NCBI RefSeq assembly: GCF_007713735.2 | Contig: NZ_VMNW02000010.1 | Location: 1-64,000, forward strand | Length of the DNA: 64,000 nucleotides | Direction: 5' to 3' | Origin: Amycolatopsis acidicola | GTDB taxonomy: Bacteria; Actinomycetota; Actinomycetes; Mycobacteriales; Pseudonocardiaceae | Shown here: piece by piece, positions 1-8,770 of the stretch | Layout: each line of letters starts with the position of its first letter | Position numbering within the stretch: position 1 is the first letter of the stretch | Notes under the pieces: model-generated | What the model was told of the DNA's origin: nothing | Databases searched by the model: none | Seen by the model: the letters and a program-made list of their open reading frames with translations, nothing else | Program-made: the position numbers and the translations under genes

Positions 1-120
1 ACCACCGCCGGCGACCACCTCATGACCACCATCGACCGCACCATCAACGGCCGCCTCACCAGCGCCGAAGTCATGGGCCACCACGAATACGTCCTCACCC
101 GCCTCTACGAAAGCGCCTGA
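1..120 (+). CDS. 3' end of an unidentified CDS
   Basis: The window opens inside a reading frame whose last 39 residues run to a TGA at 118-120, ending in YVLTRLYESA. The frame is clean and is followed at once by a strong hairpin terminator, which supports a real gene end. Too little is left to name a family with confidence. The tail loosely recalls UxaA-type dehydratases, but this is only an impression. Confidence 0.5.
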   Translation, partial: TTAGDHLMTTIDRTINGRLTSAEVMGHHEYVLTRLYESA

Positions 121-131
121 CCCGCGGATGC

Positions 132-164
132 CCTTCCGGCAGGCGGTTTTCGCCTGCCGGAAGG
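132..164 (+). terminator. Rho-independent-type hairpin
   Basis: Arms ccttccggcaggcg (132-145) and cgcctgccggaagg (151-164) pair perfectly around a gtttt loop, 11 nt after the stop of the partial gene. It is the likely terminator of that gene. Confidence 0.8.
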
Positions 165-252
165 TGGGGGTTTCCTTCGGTGTCAACGAAACCGGGCTGG
201 ACGACATTGACCGTGATACCCCGGTGCGCCAGATCGCGGGCCGCGCCGCGCC

Positions 253-450
253 GGATCGATCACCCAGGCCGCGCTGCTGCTGCATTCCTCACAACCCGCT
301 GTCTCCCACCAGCTCGCATCAACGAAACGCGAGACCCGGACGCCCCTGCTACGCCGAGAACCCAGAGGCGTCACGCTCACCCCCGCCGGACGTAGCGTTA
401 TCGCCCGCTCCCGCGCCCGGACGCTTCACGATCACCCTCGTCGCCGATGA
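253..450 (+). pseudogene. Decayed LysR-type DNA-binding domain fragment
   Basis: A stop-to-stop stretch reads SITQAALLLHSSQPAVSHQL, then a segment ending in LLRREPRGVTLTPAGR, and stops at TGA 448-450. This is the typical LysR winged-helix DNA-binding half, with the recognition-helix motif QPAVSHQL and the LTPAGR wing. No credible N-terminus or start codon precedes it, and no effector domain follows, so it covers only about residues 18-75 of a normal LysR protein of about 300 residues. A LysR effector domain without its HTH occurs on the same strand at 35.0 kb. The two could be halves of one gene, but this is unproven. Confidence 0.65.
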
Positions 451-757
451 AGAAATCGTGCTGACCGCGCTATTCCTCGACCACCTCCGCAGGCGCGGCC
501 TGCGCGTGCCTCGCGGTGTCCGCGCCCAACTCGCGACATCCTGACCGGCACGTCCTTGACCAATACATAAAGGACGGTGTGGAGCGAGTCCCGCGGCAGC
601 TGGACGAGCCTCCCTCGCCCCGGCAACACCCGGTGATCGTGAGCGGCATCTCCGTCAGCGCTGGCCGCTCGAATCCGCACCTACGACCGCACGTACGCTG
701 AGTACATGCCGTTACCGCCACGTACCCGATCCGAGAGGCCTGGCACACCTCGGTCCG
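451..757. other. Gene-poor stretch
   Basis: No convincing coding frame is visible in either strand. Long open frames here have the composition of GC-rich shadows. It may hold further remains of the LysR gene and the promoter of the gene starting at 758, but no clear -35/-10 pair is seen. Confidence 0.4.
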
Positions 758-2413
758 GTGATGTCGAATAGGGGCTCCCCCCCCCCGTCGTTTTGGCCGA
801 AAGTTCCGGTTGACCGCCGGTTCGATCACTGGGTGACGGTGGGTTTCCAGCGCAGGGTTCTGGTCCTGGTCCGCACGGTCGCGACCCTGACCCGGCTCCT
901 GGATGTCCTGTCGCTGTTCGAAGACGATCACCGGGTCCAGGTCGTGTTCACCTTCGACGAGACCAGGCCGGCGATACTCGGCTCCGGCGTCTCCGAAACC
1001 TTGCGGGCCCTCCGCGCCACGATATTGCCGTGGGAGCAGGCGATCGCGACCCGGTTCGATCTCGCGCTGGCGGCCAGCGAGAACGACGACCTGCACTTGA
1101 TCCAGGCACCGCTCGTGCTTCTTCCGCATGGGTTCGGGTTTCAGAAGTTCTATCCCGGCACCGCGGTCGTGGCCGGGATGAATCCCGATCGCCTGATCCA
1201 CGATGGCCAGGTGATCCCGGCCGTGCTCGGGTTGTCGCATGTCGCGCAACGCGAGCAGCTGCGCCGCCTGACCCCCGACGCCGCGAAGCGCTCGTTGGTC
1301 GTCGGCGATCCTTGCCTGGACCGGATCCTCGCCAGCCGCCACCGGCACGACGGCTACCGAACGGCGCTCGGCCGCCGCGGGCGGGCCGTGGTCACGCTGG
1401 CCTCCACCTGGGGACCGCATTCCCTGCTCGGGACGGACCCGGAACTGCCACTGCGGCTTGTCGCACAGCTTCCCCACGACGAAGTCGCGGTCTGCGCGAT
1501 CATGCATCCAGGGATCACCGCGGCGCACAGTCCCTGGCAGCTCGACCACTGGCTTTCCCAGGCACGGCGAGCCGGACTGCGGGTCATCCCGCCGGAAGCA
1601 GGCTGGCAGGCCGCCGTCATGGGGGCGTCCTGCGTGATAACCGACGAAGGCTCCGTCGCCTTGTACGCCGCCGCGGCCGATCGTCCGCTGCTGCTGGCCG
1701 GTGAACCCGCGCCGACAACGGTTCCAGGGTCTCCCATGTCCACTTTGGTCAGTCGTTCCCCGCGCTTACGCCACGACGAGCCGCTGAACGCCCAGATCGA
1801 GAGAGCTGTGGCCGAGCACCACCCTGGCGAGTACAGCGACGTGATCGACGAGGCCGTGAGCGCACGGGGCCAGTCCGCAAGGATCCTGCGGTCAGCGCTC
1901 TATGAGTTGATGGCCTTGCCGGAACCGGCGGGATGGCCCGAATTTCCCCCGCATCCGGTGCCGCCTCAGGAAAAGCAAGAGATCGCGGCGTTCGTGGCGG
2001 GAACTGCCAGGCAGGGCGATGAACTCCGACTCGTGCGCCACCCTGTGACAACGCAGGAACACACCCTGGACCATCGGCATATCGTCGCGCACGCCACTCA
2101 CGCGACACTGCGGCAAGTCTCGAGCGCGGCGGTCGTCTTCACGGATTTGCGAGTATCCGAGGAAAACCACTTCCGGGAATGGGCCACCACGACTTTGCGC
2201 CGCTGGCCGGAAGCGCGAGTGGCCGCGGCGCGCCTGGACGACGGACGGTGCCTGACCATGACGCGCGCCGGTGCGGTTCGTGAGTCCTCGCTCGCCTCGG
2301 CCGACCTGGATCCGCTGCTGGCGGCCTCATTGGTCTACCTCGGTGGCGCCGCGGCTACCAGGGAAATCGCCATCGGCGCCCGGACGGTGGCGGTAGCAAG
2401 CCGAATGCTTTGA
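758..2413 (+). CDS. Glycosyltransferase-like (GT-B-type) protein, function unknown
   Basis: A 551-residue protein (GTG start at 758, or ATG at 761) without signal peptide or obvious membrane segments. Its middle has features of a nucleotide-sugar or CDP-glycerol transferase-like GT-B fold. These include an LLPHGFGFQK segment, a GDPCLDRIL segment as in capsule and teichoic-acid type transferases, then MHPGI, and a late segment around ITDEGSVALYAAAADRPLLL. The last resembles the donor-site loop that marks 'hidden' substrate in such enzymes. The C-terminal 150 residues are not recognised. The gene is convergent with the STAND-type gene on the other strand and their 3' ends overlap by 59 nt, so the two may be functionally linked. 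The transferase assignment is by pattern only. Confidence 0.6.
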   Translation: MMSNRGSPPPSFWPKVPVDRRFDHWVTVGFQRRVLVLVRTVATLTRLLDVLSLFEDDHRVQVVFTFDETRPAILGSGVSETLRALRATILPWEQAIATRFDLALAASENDDLHLIQAPLVLLPHGFGFQKFYPGTAVVAGMNPDRLIHDGQVIPAVLGLSHVAQREQLRRLTPDAAKRSLVVGDPCLDRILASRHRHDGYRTALGRRGRAVVTLASTWGPHSLLGTDPELPLRLVAQLPHDEVAVCAIMHPGITAAHSPWQLDHWLSQARRAGLRVIPPEAGWQAAVMGASCVITDEGSVALYAAAADRPLLLAGEPAPTTVPGSPMSTLVSRSPRLRHDEPLNAQIERAVAEHHPGEYSDVIDEAVSARGQSARILRSALYELMALPEPAGWPEFPPHPVPPQEKQEIAAFVAGTARQGDELRLVRHPVTTQEHTLDHRHIVAHATHATLRQVSSAAVVFTDLRVSEENHFREWATTTLRRWPEARVAAARLDDGRCLTMTRAGAVRESSLASADLDPLLAASLVYLGGAAATREIAIGARTVAVASRML

Positions 2414-4619
2414 CGTAGTCATTGGCCCGGGGGTGACCGATCTTGAACGCGTCATCCGCAAGAGTTCCCCACGCGGTGCGGGCCGCCTCGACGTTCCCTT
2501 CTGCCACCAGCAACCGGGCCTCGATCTCGCGCAACTCCCACTCGTACTGCTGCGCCCGCGCGCTGGCCATCTCGCTCCGGGCATTTTGGAGCGATTCCCT
2601 GGCGTGAATAGTGTCGCCCAACGCGAGATATGCCTTCGCGAAAACGGTGTACACCCTGCCGCGATTGCGGCCCACGGCGAACTCCAGCGCACGGGTCGCG
2701 CACGCCAGTGCTTCCGCCAGATAGCCGACTTTGACCAGTGTCGCGGCGAGCATCCTCAGGTGAATGGCGAGAGCAGCGCGATCGCCAAGCTCGTCGTCGA
2801 TCGACACCGCGCTACGGAACCAGTCGACAGCACCGGACAACATCACGCGTGGATCGCCACCGGACGCGGCGAGCACGTCGGCCTGTTCCTCCCGCAGCCG
2901 CCCCCAGAACTCGGCGACAGAGGCCTGCAAGCGCTTTCTTGGCCATTCCGGCGTCGTTGCTTCTCCGGCAAGCCGGTGCGCTTCGCTCAGATCCGCCTCC
3001 GCCAGTTCGAACCACCGGATCAAGAAACGCGCCCTGGCCCGCATTTGGTAGGTCCTGGCCAGCAACGCGGCCTTGTCATGCCCGTCCTGCCGCGCCTGCT
3101 CGTCAAGAGCCTTGGCCGCCTGCAAGGCCCAGTCACAGATTTCGGCGTACTCGCGCCAGCGCCAACGCTGGTTCACCAGTACCTCGACCGCACCGGCCAG
3201 CTGGCACACGTCCACGTGCCGTCGACGGAGGCAGCTTGCCTCGACCAGTGCGGCGATCAGCCCGAAATGCCGGTCGAGCCAGTCGAATCGATCACCACCC
3301 AGCGTCCAGCGCAACTCACCCGGCACGTCGTACTCACGCAGGCGCTGCAACCCGGTCTCGCGGTCTCCTTCCAGATCAGCGGCGACGACGTTGTCGCGGA
3401 CGTACCGCAAGAGCCGCTCGAAGGCGGCATCGCGGTCCGCCGGAAGCGTTCTCGCATGGTCACGCGCCAGCCGGGTCAAGCTGTACCCGGCCCGCACGCG
3501 CCGCTCGACCAGCTGTGCCTCAATGAGCGCGGACAACGCGGCGTCCGCTCGCGTCCGATCCTCGCCGAGGTACACCAGGGCCGTGTCGCGAGTGAACCTG
3601 CCGCCGGGAAAATCCGCCAGTAAGGCACAGGCGGTCACTGCCTCGGGCGCCAAGGCGTCGAACGTGCGCCGGACCGCGTCCGCCACCACGGCCTCGGCAC
3701 CGACCACGCCGGCGGCCTGGTACTCGGCCAGCAAGCCCGCCACCGGCCGTGCCTCGCCGGTCCGCAAGGCCAGCGTCAACCCGGCTTCCCGGATCGCCAG
3801 CGGCATCCTGTCGCACAGTGCCAGCAACTCGTGCACTTCGGGCAGTTCGTCGGCAAGGCGCACGTCACCGGCGAAGTCGGCGAGCATCTCGATAGCGCCC
3901 TCAGGATCGAGGCCCTGCAACAGGATCGGCCGAGGGTCCAGCACCCGCAGATCACGGGTCGCCACAGCCGTCGTGGCCAGCGTCAGATTCGCCTGGAACC
4001 GCGCGAACACCTCCAGTTCCCGCGCCGAAGTCACATTGTCGAGCACCACCACGCACAAGCGCGTCAAGAGGACCGACGAAAACTGGTCGTCGAGCCGGGC
4101 GTCGTCAACGGCGATCTCCCCTTCCGGGATGCCGCACCGCTTGAGGACTTCTTGTTTCAGACCGGCGATATCGGTCTCGTCCCCCACCCGGTACTCGCGC
4201 AGATCGAGCTCCACCCGGCCTGACGGGTACTGCTCCTGAACGCGGTCGGCCAGCTGCCGGGCCAGTTCGGTTCCCCCGTATCCGCTGGGCGCGACAATCA
4301 GCTTCACCCCGCCCGCCGGCGGATTCGTGACCTGATCGACGCGATCACGAAAGTCGCTGATCCCGCGAGGCGCCCCGGACACCACCTCGCCGGAGCCGAC
4401 AGCCGCGAGTGCTGTCGCGAGATCCTTCGCCCACCCGGGATCGGCGAGGGCGAACGTCAACACGCCTTGACGCAGCTCGGCCGGATCCTGGGGGACGGCG
4501 GGGAACTTCGTTCGCAGCACGTCGAAGAGTTTCCGTGCCCCTTTGTCCAGACCTCCCAGTACCGCGGTCGCGGCGACCTTCGCGACCTCGCCCGAAACAG
4601 CCTCCAAAACCCCGGTCAT
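2355..4619 (-). CDS. STAND/NB-ARC-type NTPase with TPR-like repeats, degenerate P-loop
   Basis: A 754-residue protein. Residues 1-75 form a small N-terminal helical segment. Residues about 85-330 look like an NB-ARC module: a P-loop-like APSGYGGTELA (110-120), a Walker B LCVVVLDN (188-195), an ATRD sensor and a GLPL-like CDRMPLAI. The C-terminal 350 residues are alanine- and leucine-rich helical pairs of TPR type. The invariant Walker A lysine is replaced by Gly116, so ATP hydrolysis is doubtful. STAND proteins of this build act in signalling, transcription control or biological conflict in actinomycetes. Which applies here is unknown. It starts with ATG at 4619 and is convergent with the glycosyltransferase-like gene, overlapping it by 59 nt. 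Confidence 0.75.
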   Translation of the reverse strand: MTGVLEAVSGEVAKVAATAVLGGLDKGARKLFDVLRTKFPAVPQDPAELRQGVLTFALADPGWAKDLATALAAVGSGEVVSGAPRGISDFRDRVDQVTNPPAGGVKLIVAPSGYGGTELARQLADRVQEQYPSGRVELDLREYRVGDETDIAGLKQEVLKRCGIPEGEIAVDDARLDDQFSSVLLTRLCVVVLDNVTSARELEVFARFQANLTLATTAVATRDLRVLDPRPILLQGLDPEGAIEMLADFAGDVRLADELPEVHELLALCDRMPLAIREAGLTLALRTGEARPVAGLLAEYQAAGVVGAEAVVADAVRRTFDALAPEAVTACALLADFPGGRFTRDTALVYLGEDRTRADAALSALIEAQLVERRVRAGYSLTRLARDHARTLPADRDAAFERLLRYVRDNVVAADLEGDRETGLQRLREYDVPGELRWTLGGDRFDWLDRHFGLIAALVEASCLRRRHVDVCQLAGAVEVLVNQRWRWREYAEICDWALQAAKALDEQARQDGHDKAALLARTYQMRARARFLIRWFELAEADLSEAHRLAGEATTPEWPRKRLQASVAEFWGRLREEQADVLAASGGDPRVMLSGAVDWFRSAVSIDDELGDRAALAIHLRMLAATLVKVGYLAEALACATRALEFAVGRNRGRVYTVFAKAYLALGDTIHARESLQNARSEMASARAQQYEWELREIEARLLVAEGNVEAARTAWGTLADDAFKIGHPRANDYVKAFGLLPPPSGRRWRFPW

Positions 4620-4878
4620 GCACCAGCCCCCTGTCGCGACGCGGACCCAACACGCTAGCAGAGCGCGACGGACCGTTCACAGCCGATGAAGCCCTGTGGG
4701 CCAGCCGTCAACGATCGAGGCGCGCGTGACACCAACAGACCCGAATCAGCCTGCAGCACACCAGGCAAGGGTGGCTCTCACAGTACCTGTATCACCAGGA
4801 TCTCCCGGGTGTCCGGGACGCCTGTCAACGTGTTCGAGTCCACTCCATGAATACGCACGGCAGAAGGAACGAAAACCG

Positions 4879-5682
4879 ATGGCGGAAAGCCGGTTCACCG
4901 CTCACGCGGATCTTTTCGATCTGAGTGGGAAATACGCACTTGTCACTGGCGGCACCAGGGGCATCGGAATGATGATCGCGCGCGGCCTCCTGCAGGCTGG
5001 CGCCCGTGTCGTTGTCAGCTCGCGTCAGGCCGACGCGTGCGCGGAGGCACAGCATGTGCTGTCCGAATTCGGTGATGTGCAAGCAATCCCCGCCGACCTG
5101 TCCAGGCACGACGAGTGTCAGCGCCTGGCCGATCTCGTCCAGGCCGACTCGGAACGCCTGGACATCCTCGTCAACAACGCGGGAGCGATGTGGCGCGAGC
5201 CGCTGGAGACGTTCCCGGACGAGGCCTGGGACGCGGTGATCGACCTCAACCTCAAGTCGCCGTTCTGGCTGGTGCAGGCGCTGCTGCCCGCACTTCGCCG
5301 GGCGGGCACCGCCGATGATCCCGCGCGGATCATCAACATCGGCAGTATCGCCGCGATCCACGTCGCCGGGTCGCCCAACTATTCCTACGCCGGCAGCAAA
5401 GCGGCGCTCCATCAACTCACCAGGGTGCTGGCCAGGGAACTGGGACCACAGCACGTCACGGTGAACGCGGTAGCCCCGGGACCGTTCCCGTCGCGGATGA
5501 TGGCGGCCACGCTCGATGCCATCGGCGACACGATCGCGGCGAAGGCCCCGCTGCGCCGGCTCGGCCGCGACGACGACATGGCGGGTGTCGCCGTGTTCCT
5601 CGCCAGCCAGGCCGGGGCTTACCTCACGGGCACCATCATCCCGGTCGACGGCGGCATCGCCACGACCGCGTCAGGTACCTAG
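4879..5682 (+). CDS. SDR family oxidoreductase (RhlG/FabG-like)
   Basis: A 267-residue classical short-chain dehydrogenase. It has the TGGTRGIG nucleotide-binding glycine motif near the N-terminus, NNAG, the catalytic Ser in NIGS, Tyr-Lys in YSYAGSKAA, and a C-terminal PVDGG. It likely reduces or oxidises a carbonyl/hydroxyl group with NAD(P)H. The start is the ATG at 4879 because an AAGGA box precedes it by about 10 nt. An open frame further upstream lacks family similarity. It is clearly related to the SDR at 59104, sharing the LF..GK..LVTGG start and the AIPADL segment. An XRE regulator follows 70 nt downstream on the same strand, so the pair may form a regulated unit. Confidence 0.85.
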   Translation: MAESRFTAHADLFDLSGKYALVTGGTRGIGMMIARGLLQAGARVVVSSRQADACAEAQHVLSEFGDVQAIPADLSRHDECQRLADLVQADSERLDILVNNAGAMWREPLETFPDEAWDAVIDLNLKSPFWLVQALLPALRRAGTADDPARIINIGSIAAIHVAGSPNYSYAGSKAALHQLTRVLARELGPQHVTVNAVAPGPFPSRMMAATLDAIGDTIAAKAPLRRLGRDDDMAGVAVFLASQAGAYLTGTIIPVDGGIATTASGT

Positions 5683-5752
5683 GCGTCGCCGTCGGGGGTA
5701 CCGGCAGGGCCTCCCTTCGTCTGTGGACAGGGCCTACGGTGAGGGGGTGGCC

Positions 5753-6634
5753 ATGATCGATCCGCGTACTGAGATCAAGGAGTTCCTGAGCTCGCGTCGT
5801 GCGCGGATCACGCCGGAGCGGGCTGGGCTGCCCGCGTACGGCGGCAACCGCCGGGTCAAGGGTCTGCGTCGCGAAGAGGTAGCTCTCCTTGCAGGGGTGT
5901 CGGTCGACTACTACGTGCGTATGGAGCGCGGCAGCCTCGCCGGCGCCTCCGACGGGGTGCTCGACGCGTTGGCCTCTGCCCTGCACCTTGACGAGGCCGA
6001 GCGCGATCACCTGTTCCACCTTGCGCGGCAGTCCAGGGCGCCCGGCGGTCCACGCCGCCGGCGCCCCGCCGTGACGGTGCGTCCAGCGCTTCAGCGGGTG
6101 CTCGACGCCGTCACCGATGCGCCGGCGTGGATTTGCAATGGCCGTTATGACGTGCTGGCCATGAATCACCTTGCCCGCGCGCTGTATTCACCGGTGCTGG
6201 CCGACACGCGACGACCGGCGAACACCGCGCGGTTCGTGTATTTGGAGCCCGAAGCGGCGAAATCGTTCTTCGTCGACTATGACCGAATCGCCTCCGATGT
6301 GGCCGCGAAGCTACGCATGGAAGCCGGCCGCGATCCGCACGACGAGGGGCTGATCGCCCTGGTCGGCGAATTGTCGACGCGCAGCGAACTCTTCCGGCGG
6401 CGGTGGGCATCGCAAGACGTCCGGCTCCACCGGTCCGGACGCAAGCGTGTGCACCATCCGGTGGTGGGACGGCTCGACCTGGATGTCGAGTCGATGGAGA
6501 TGCCCGCCGAACCCGGCCTGCTCCTGAACGTCTACACCGCACCCGTCGGCACGGCGACCGCGGACGGTCTAGCCGTATTGGCGTCGTGGGCGGCCGGCCA
6601 GGAGCTGGCGACCGAGAACCAGGCGCTCCGCTGA
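5753..6634 (+). CDS. XRE-family regulator with MmyB-type ligand domain
   Basis: A 293-residue cytoplasmic regulator. Residues 10-75 form a Cro/C1-type helix-turn-helix (KGLRREEVALLAGVS then YYVRMERG). The rest is the MmyB-like ligand-binding domain typical of actinobacteria, with WICNGRYDVLAMN and a C-terminal LLNVYTAPVG. The ATG at 5753 follows a GAGGGGG box by 5 nt. GTG at 5747 is a possible alternative. These regulators often sit next to, and control, an SDR gene, as the arrangement here suggests. The ligand is unknown. Confidence 0.88.
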   Translation: MIDPRTEIKEFLSSRRARITPERAGLPAYGGNRRVKGLRREEVALLAGVSVDYYVRMERGSLAGASDGVLDALASALHLDEAERDHLFHLARQSRAPGGPRRRRPAVTVRPALQRVLDAVTDAPAWICNGRYDVLAMNHLARALYSPVLADTRRPANTARFVYLEPEAAKSFFVDYDRIASDVAAKLRMEAGRDPHDEGLIALVGELSTRSELFRRRWASQDVRLHRSGRKRVHHPVVGRLDLDVESMEMPAEPGLLLNVYTAPVGTATADGLAVLASWAAGQELATENQALR

Positions 6635-6705
6635 TATTCCCTCTCCTTTCAGTCCGCCCGAGTCAGCGCCCACCACCGTTACTCATCGCTGGCCACCAAC
6701 CTTCC

Positions 6706-7434
6706 CGCCATTACGCGGCGACCTGGGGATTACGGGATTACGGCCTGGCGGCGACGCCCAGGACCACGTCGATCGGCTCCGCGGCGTTTTCGCGCAACTG
6801 CACCGTGTCCTGGCCGATAGCGGAACCGTGTGGCTCAACCTCGGCGATTCGTATTCGGCCAGTCTGCCCGGCCGCACCGGCAGCCCCATGCGAGCAAGCA
6901 CCTTGTCGGGCCGCGCTGCGGCGCTACCGCTGCGGGAATCCGTGCGTCGTGCTGGGGGTCGCGCACGGGGGTGCTGCCTGCGAAGAACCTCCTGGGCATG
7001 CCGTGGAGAGTCGCCTTCACGCTGCAGGCCGGCGGGTGGATCCTGCGCAACGCCATCGTGTGGCACAAGCCCAACGCCATGCCCGAGTCCGTCCGGGACC
7101 GACTGTCCACCCGGTACGAAATGCTGTTCCTGCTGACCAAACAGCAGCAGTACTACTTCAACCTCGACCCAATCCGCGAACCGACCGGCGAAACCGCGAC
7201 GGACCGACAACAGCGTTCGCCGGAAAGCCCCACGGCGACGCGATGCTCCCCACCGGATCACGGCACTCCGCCTCACAGTCGAGGGGCAAGAACCCCGGCG
7301 ACGTCTGGCCCATCGCGACGCGCCCCTTGCGCGAAGCACACTTCGCCGCCTTCCCCGTCGACATACCGTTGCGGTGCATCGCCGCCGGCTCCCCGCCCGG
7401 CGGCATCGTGCTCGACCGGCGAGAAGAACGCGGC
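6706..7434 (+). pseudogene. Frameshifted DNA methyltransferase remnant
   Basis: Pieces of a DNA methyltransferase related to the next gene appear in three successive frames. First comes WGLRDYG (about 6718-6750), then GVFAQLHRVLADSGTVWLNLGD (about 6780-6850). A second frame reads KNLLGMPWRVAF through ILRNAIVWHKPNAMPE to YYFNLDPIREP (about 6980-7190). A third reads KNPGDVWPIATRP to PLRCIAAGSPPGGIVLD (about 7290-7418). The SAM-binding DPFSGSGTT motif and the N-terminal SPPY motif are missing. At least two frameshifts and truncation at both ends make this a dead copy. It abuts the intact methyltransferase, which suggests tandem duplication or replacement of one allele by another. Confidence 0.85.
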
Positions 7435-8382
7435 ATGACGCTCCAGGAGAACTCCCCGCAGGACAACGGTTTCACCCTGATCACCGCGGATGCGCAAGCC
7501 GGGATCGCGGAGCTACCGGACACGTCGGTGGACTGTCTTGTCACCAGCCCGCCCTACTGGCGCCTACGCAGCTACGCCCCCGATGCGACACAGGCACATC
7601 TCCAGATCGGGATGGAACCGACGGCCGCCGGATACCTCGATACCTTGCGCGCGGTGTTCTCCGCCGCACGCCGGGTGCTTACCCCGCGGGCGACGGTGTG
7701 GATCAACCTCGGCGACAGCTACTCCACCAATTCCGACGGCTACCGGTGCACCGAGCCGGGCCAAGCAGGACAACCGCGGTATCGACCTCGAGCCGATGTG
7801 CCGCACAAGAACCTCCTCGGCATGCCGTGGCGACTCGCCCTCGCGCTCCAAGGCGACGGATGGATCCTGCGTTCGGCAGTCATCTGGCACAAGCCACACA
7901 CCAACCCCACACCGATCCACGACCGCCTCGCGACTCGCCACGAGACGATCTTCCTGTTCGTCACACAGCCGGACTACTACTTCGACCTCGATGCAATCCG
8001 ACAGCCCTACACCGGCGACCGCGCACTGTCCCGCCGAGCCCACCGCGGCGGCAACAAGCCGAACACCGCACCAGGAAACTGGCCCCGCACCCCGGCGCAC
8101 GGGCAGCGTGGGCGCAACCCGGGCAATGTGTGGACCATCCCGCCGGACCGGTCACGCACCGGACACCCAGCACCCTCGCCGGTGGAGATCCCGCGTCGCT
8201 GCATCGCCGCCGGATGCCCACCCGGCGGTCACGTCCTGGACCCGTTCAGCGGCAGCGGCACCACCGGCATCGCGGCCCGTGAACTCGGCCGCCGGTTCAC
8301 CGGCATCGACACCAACCCCGGCTACCACGCCATCGCGCGACACCGGATCTCTGCGCTCGGGAGCGACCGGACGGCGGGATGA
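7435..8382 (+). CDS. Site-specific DNA methyltransferase (beta-type N4/N6)
   Basis: A 315-residue methyltransferase. The catalytic motif IV is TSPPYW (about residue 40), followed by INLGDSY, KNLLGMPWRLA and IWHKP. The SAM-binding motif I DPFSGSGTT lies near the C-terminus, followed by RRFTGID. This motif order (IV before I) is the beta class, which methylates the exocyclic amino group of adenine or cytosine. No restriction endonuclease gene lies beside it, so it may be an orphan enzyme carried by the mobile element. The ATG at 7435 is only 16 nt after the end of recognisable pseudogene sequence. A missing 5' extension cannot be excluded, but the catalytic region is complete. Confidence 0.9.
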   Translation: MTLQENSPQDNGFTLITADAQAGIAELPDTSVDCLVTSPPYWRLRSYAPDATQAHLQIGMEPTAAGYLDTLRAVFSAARRVLTPRATVWINLGDSYSTNSDGYRCTEPGQAGQPRYRPRADVPHKNLLGMPWRLALALQGDGWILRSAVIWHKPHTNPTPIHDRLATRHETIFLFVTQPDYYFDLDAIRQPYTGDRALSRRAHRGGNKPNTAPGNWPRTPAHGQRGRNPGNVWTIPPDRSRTGHPAPSPVEIPRRCIAAGCPPGGHVLDPFSGSGTTGIAARELGRRFTGIDTNPGYHAIARHRISALGSDRTAG

Positions 8383-8475
8383 ATCACGCTGATCCGAGCC
8401 GGCCACTCGTTTGGGGCCTCCTTTTTCCGACGATCGACGCTACGCTTTCGGGCCCACGCAAGGGAGGAGTGGCTG

Positions 8476-8751
8476 GTGAACAGCGAACGCGAGAACGCGG
8501 ACACTACCGAAAACGCCGTAGTAATCCCGTTCCCCCGACGCTCCACAACCGACCCGGCCTGGACCTACCGGCAATCGGGCCACCGTACGCGCTCGCGTCG
8601 CTTTGTCGGCACCGCCATCCGCGTGGGTGGAGCCGAAGGACGCCGGTTACGCCGCGAACTCGCCTCGATCACTGCCGACCTCCTGCGGTGGGCTGCACAG
8701 CAGCAGCAAGTGGATAAAGCCACCGAAGAGAACCAGGAGCGCGCAGCGTGA
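8476..8751 (+). CDS. Small protein upstream of the recombinase
   Basis: A 91-residue, highly charged soluble protein with an Arg-rich centre (YRQSGHRTRSRRFVGTA) and a helical, Gln-rich tail. The GTG at 8476 has an excellent GGGAGGAG box 6 nt upstream, which supports expression. It lies 19 nt before the serine recombinase and would be co-transcribed. No family is recognised. Position and size would fit an accessory or directionality factor of the recombinase, but nothing in the sequence proves this. Confidence 0.65.
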   Translation: MNSERENADTTENAVVIPFPRRSTTDPAWTYRQSGHRTRSRRFVGTAIRVGGAEGRRLRRELASITADLLRWAAQQQQVDKATEENQERAA

Positions 8752-8770
8752 ATGCCCGCGGAGAAACACC

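Noticed and set aside
470..1549. Long minus-strand open frame
   Set aside because: It lies antisense to the 758-2413 gene, is Arg/Gly-rich without domain similarity, and is typical of GC-rich shadow frames.
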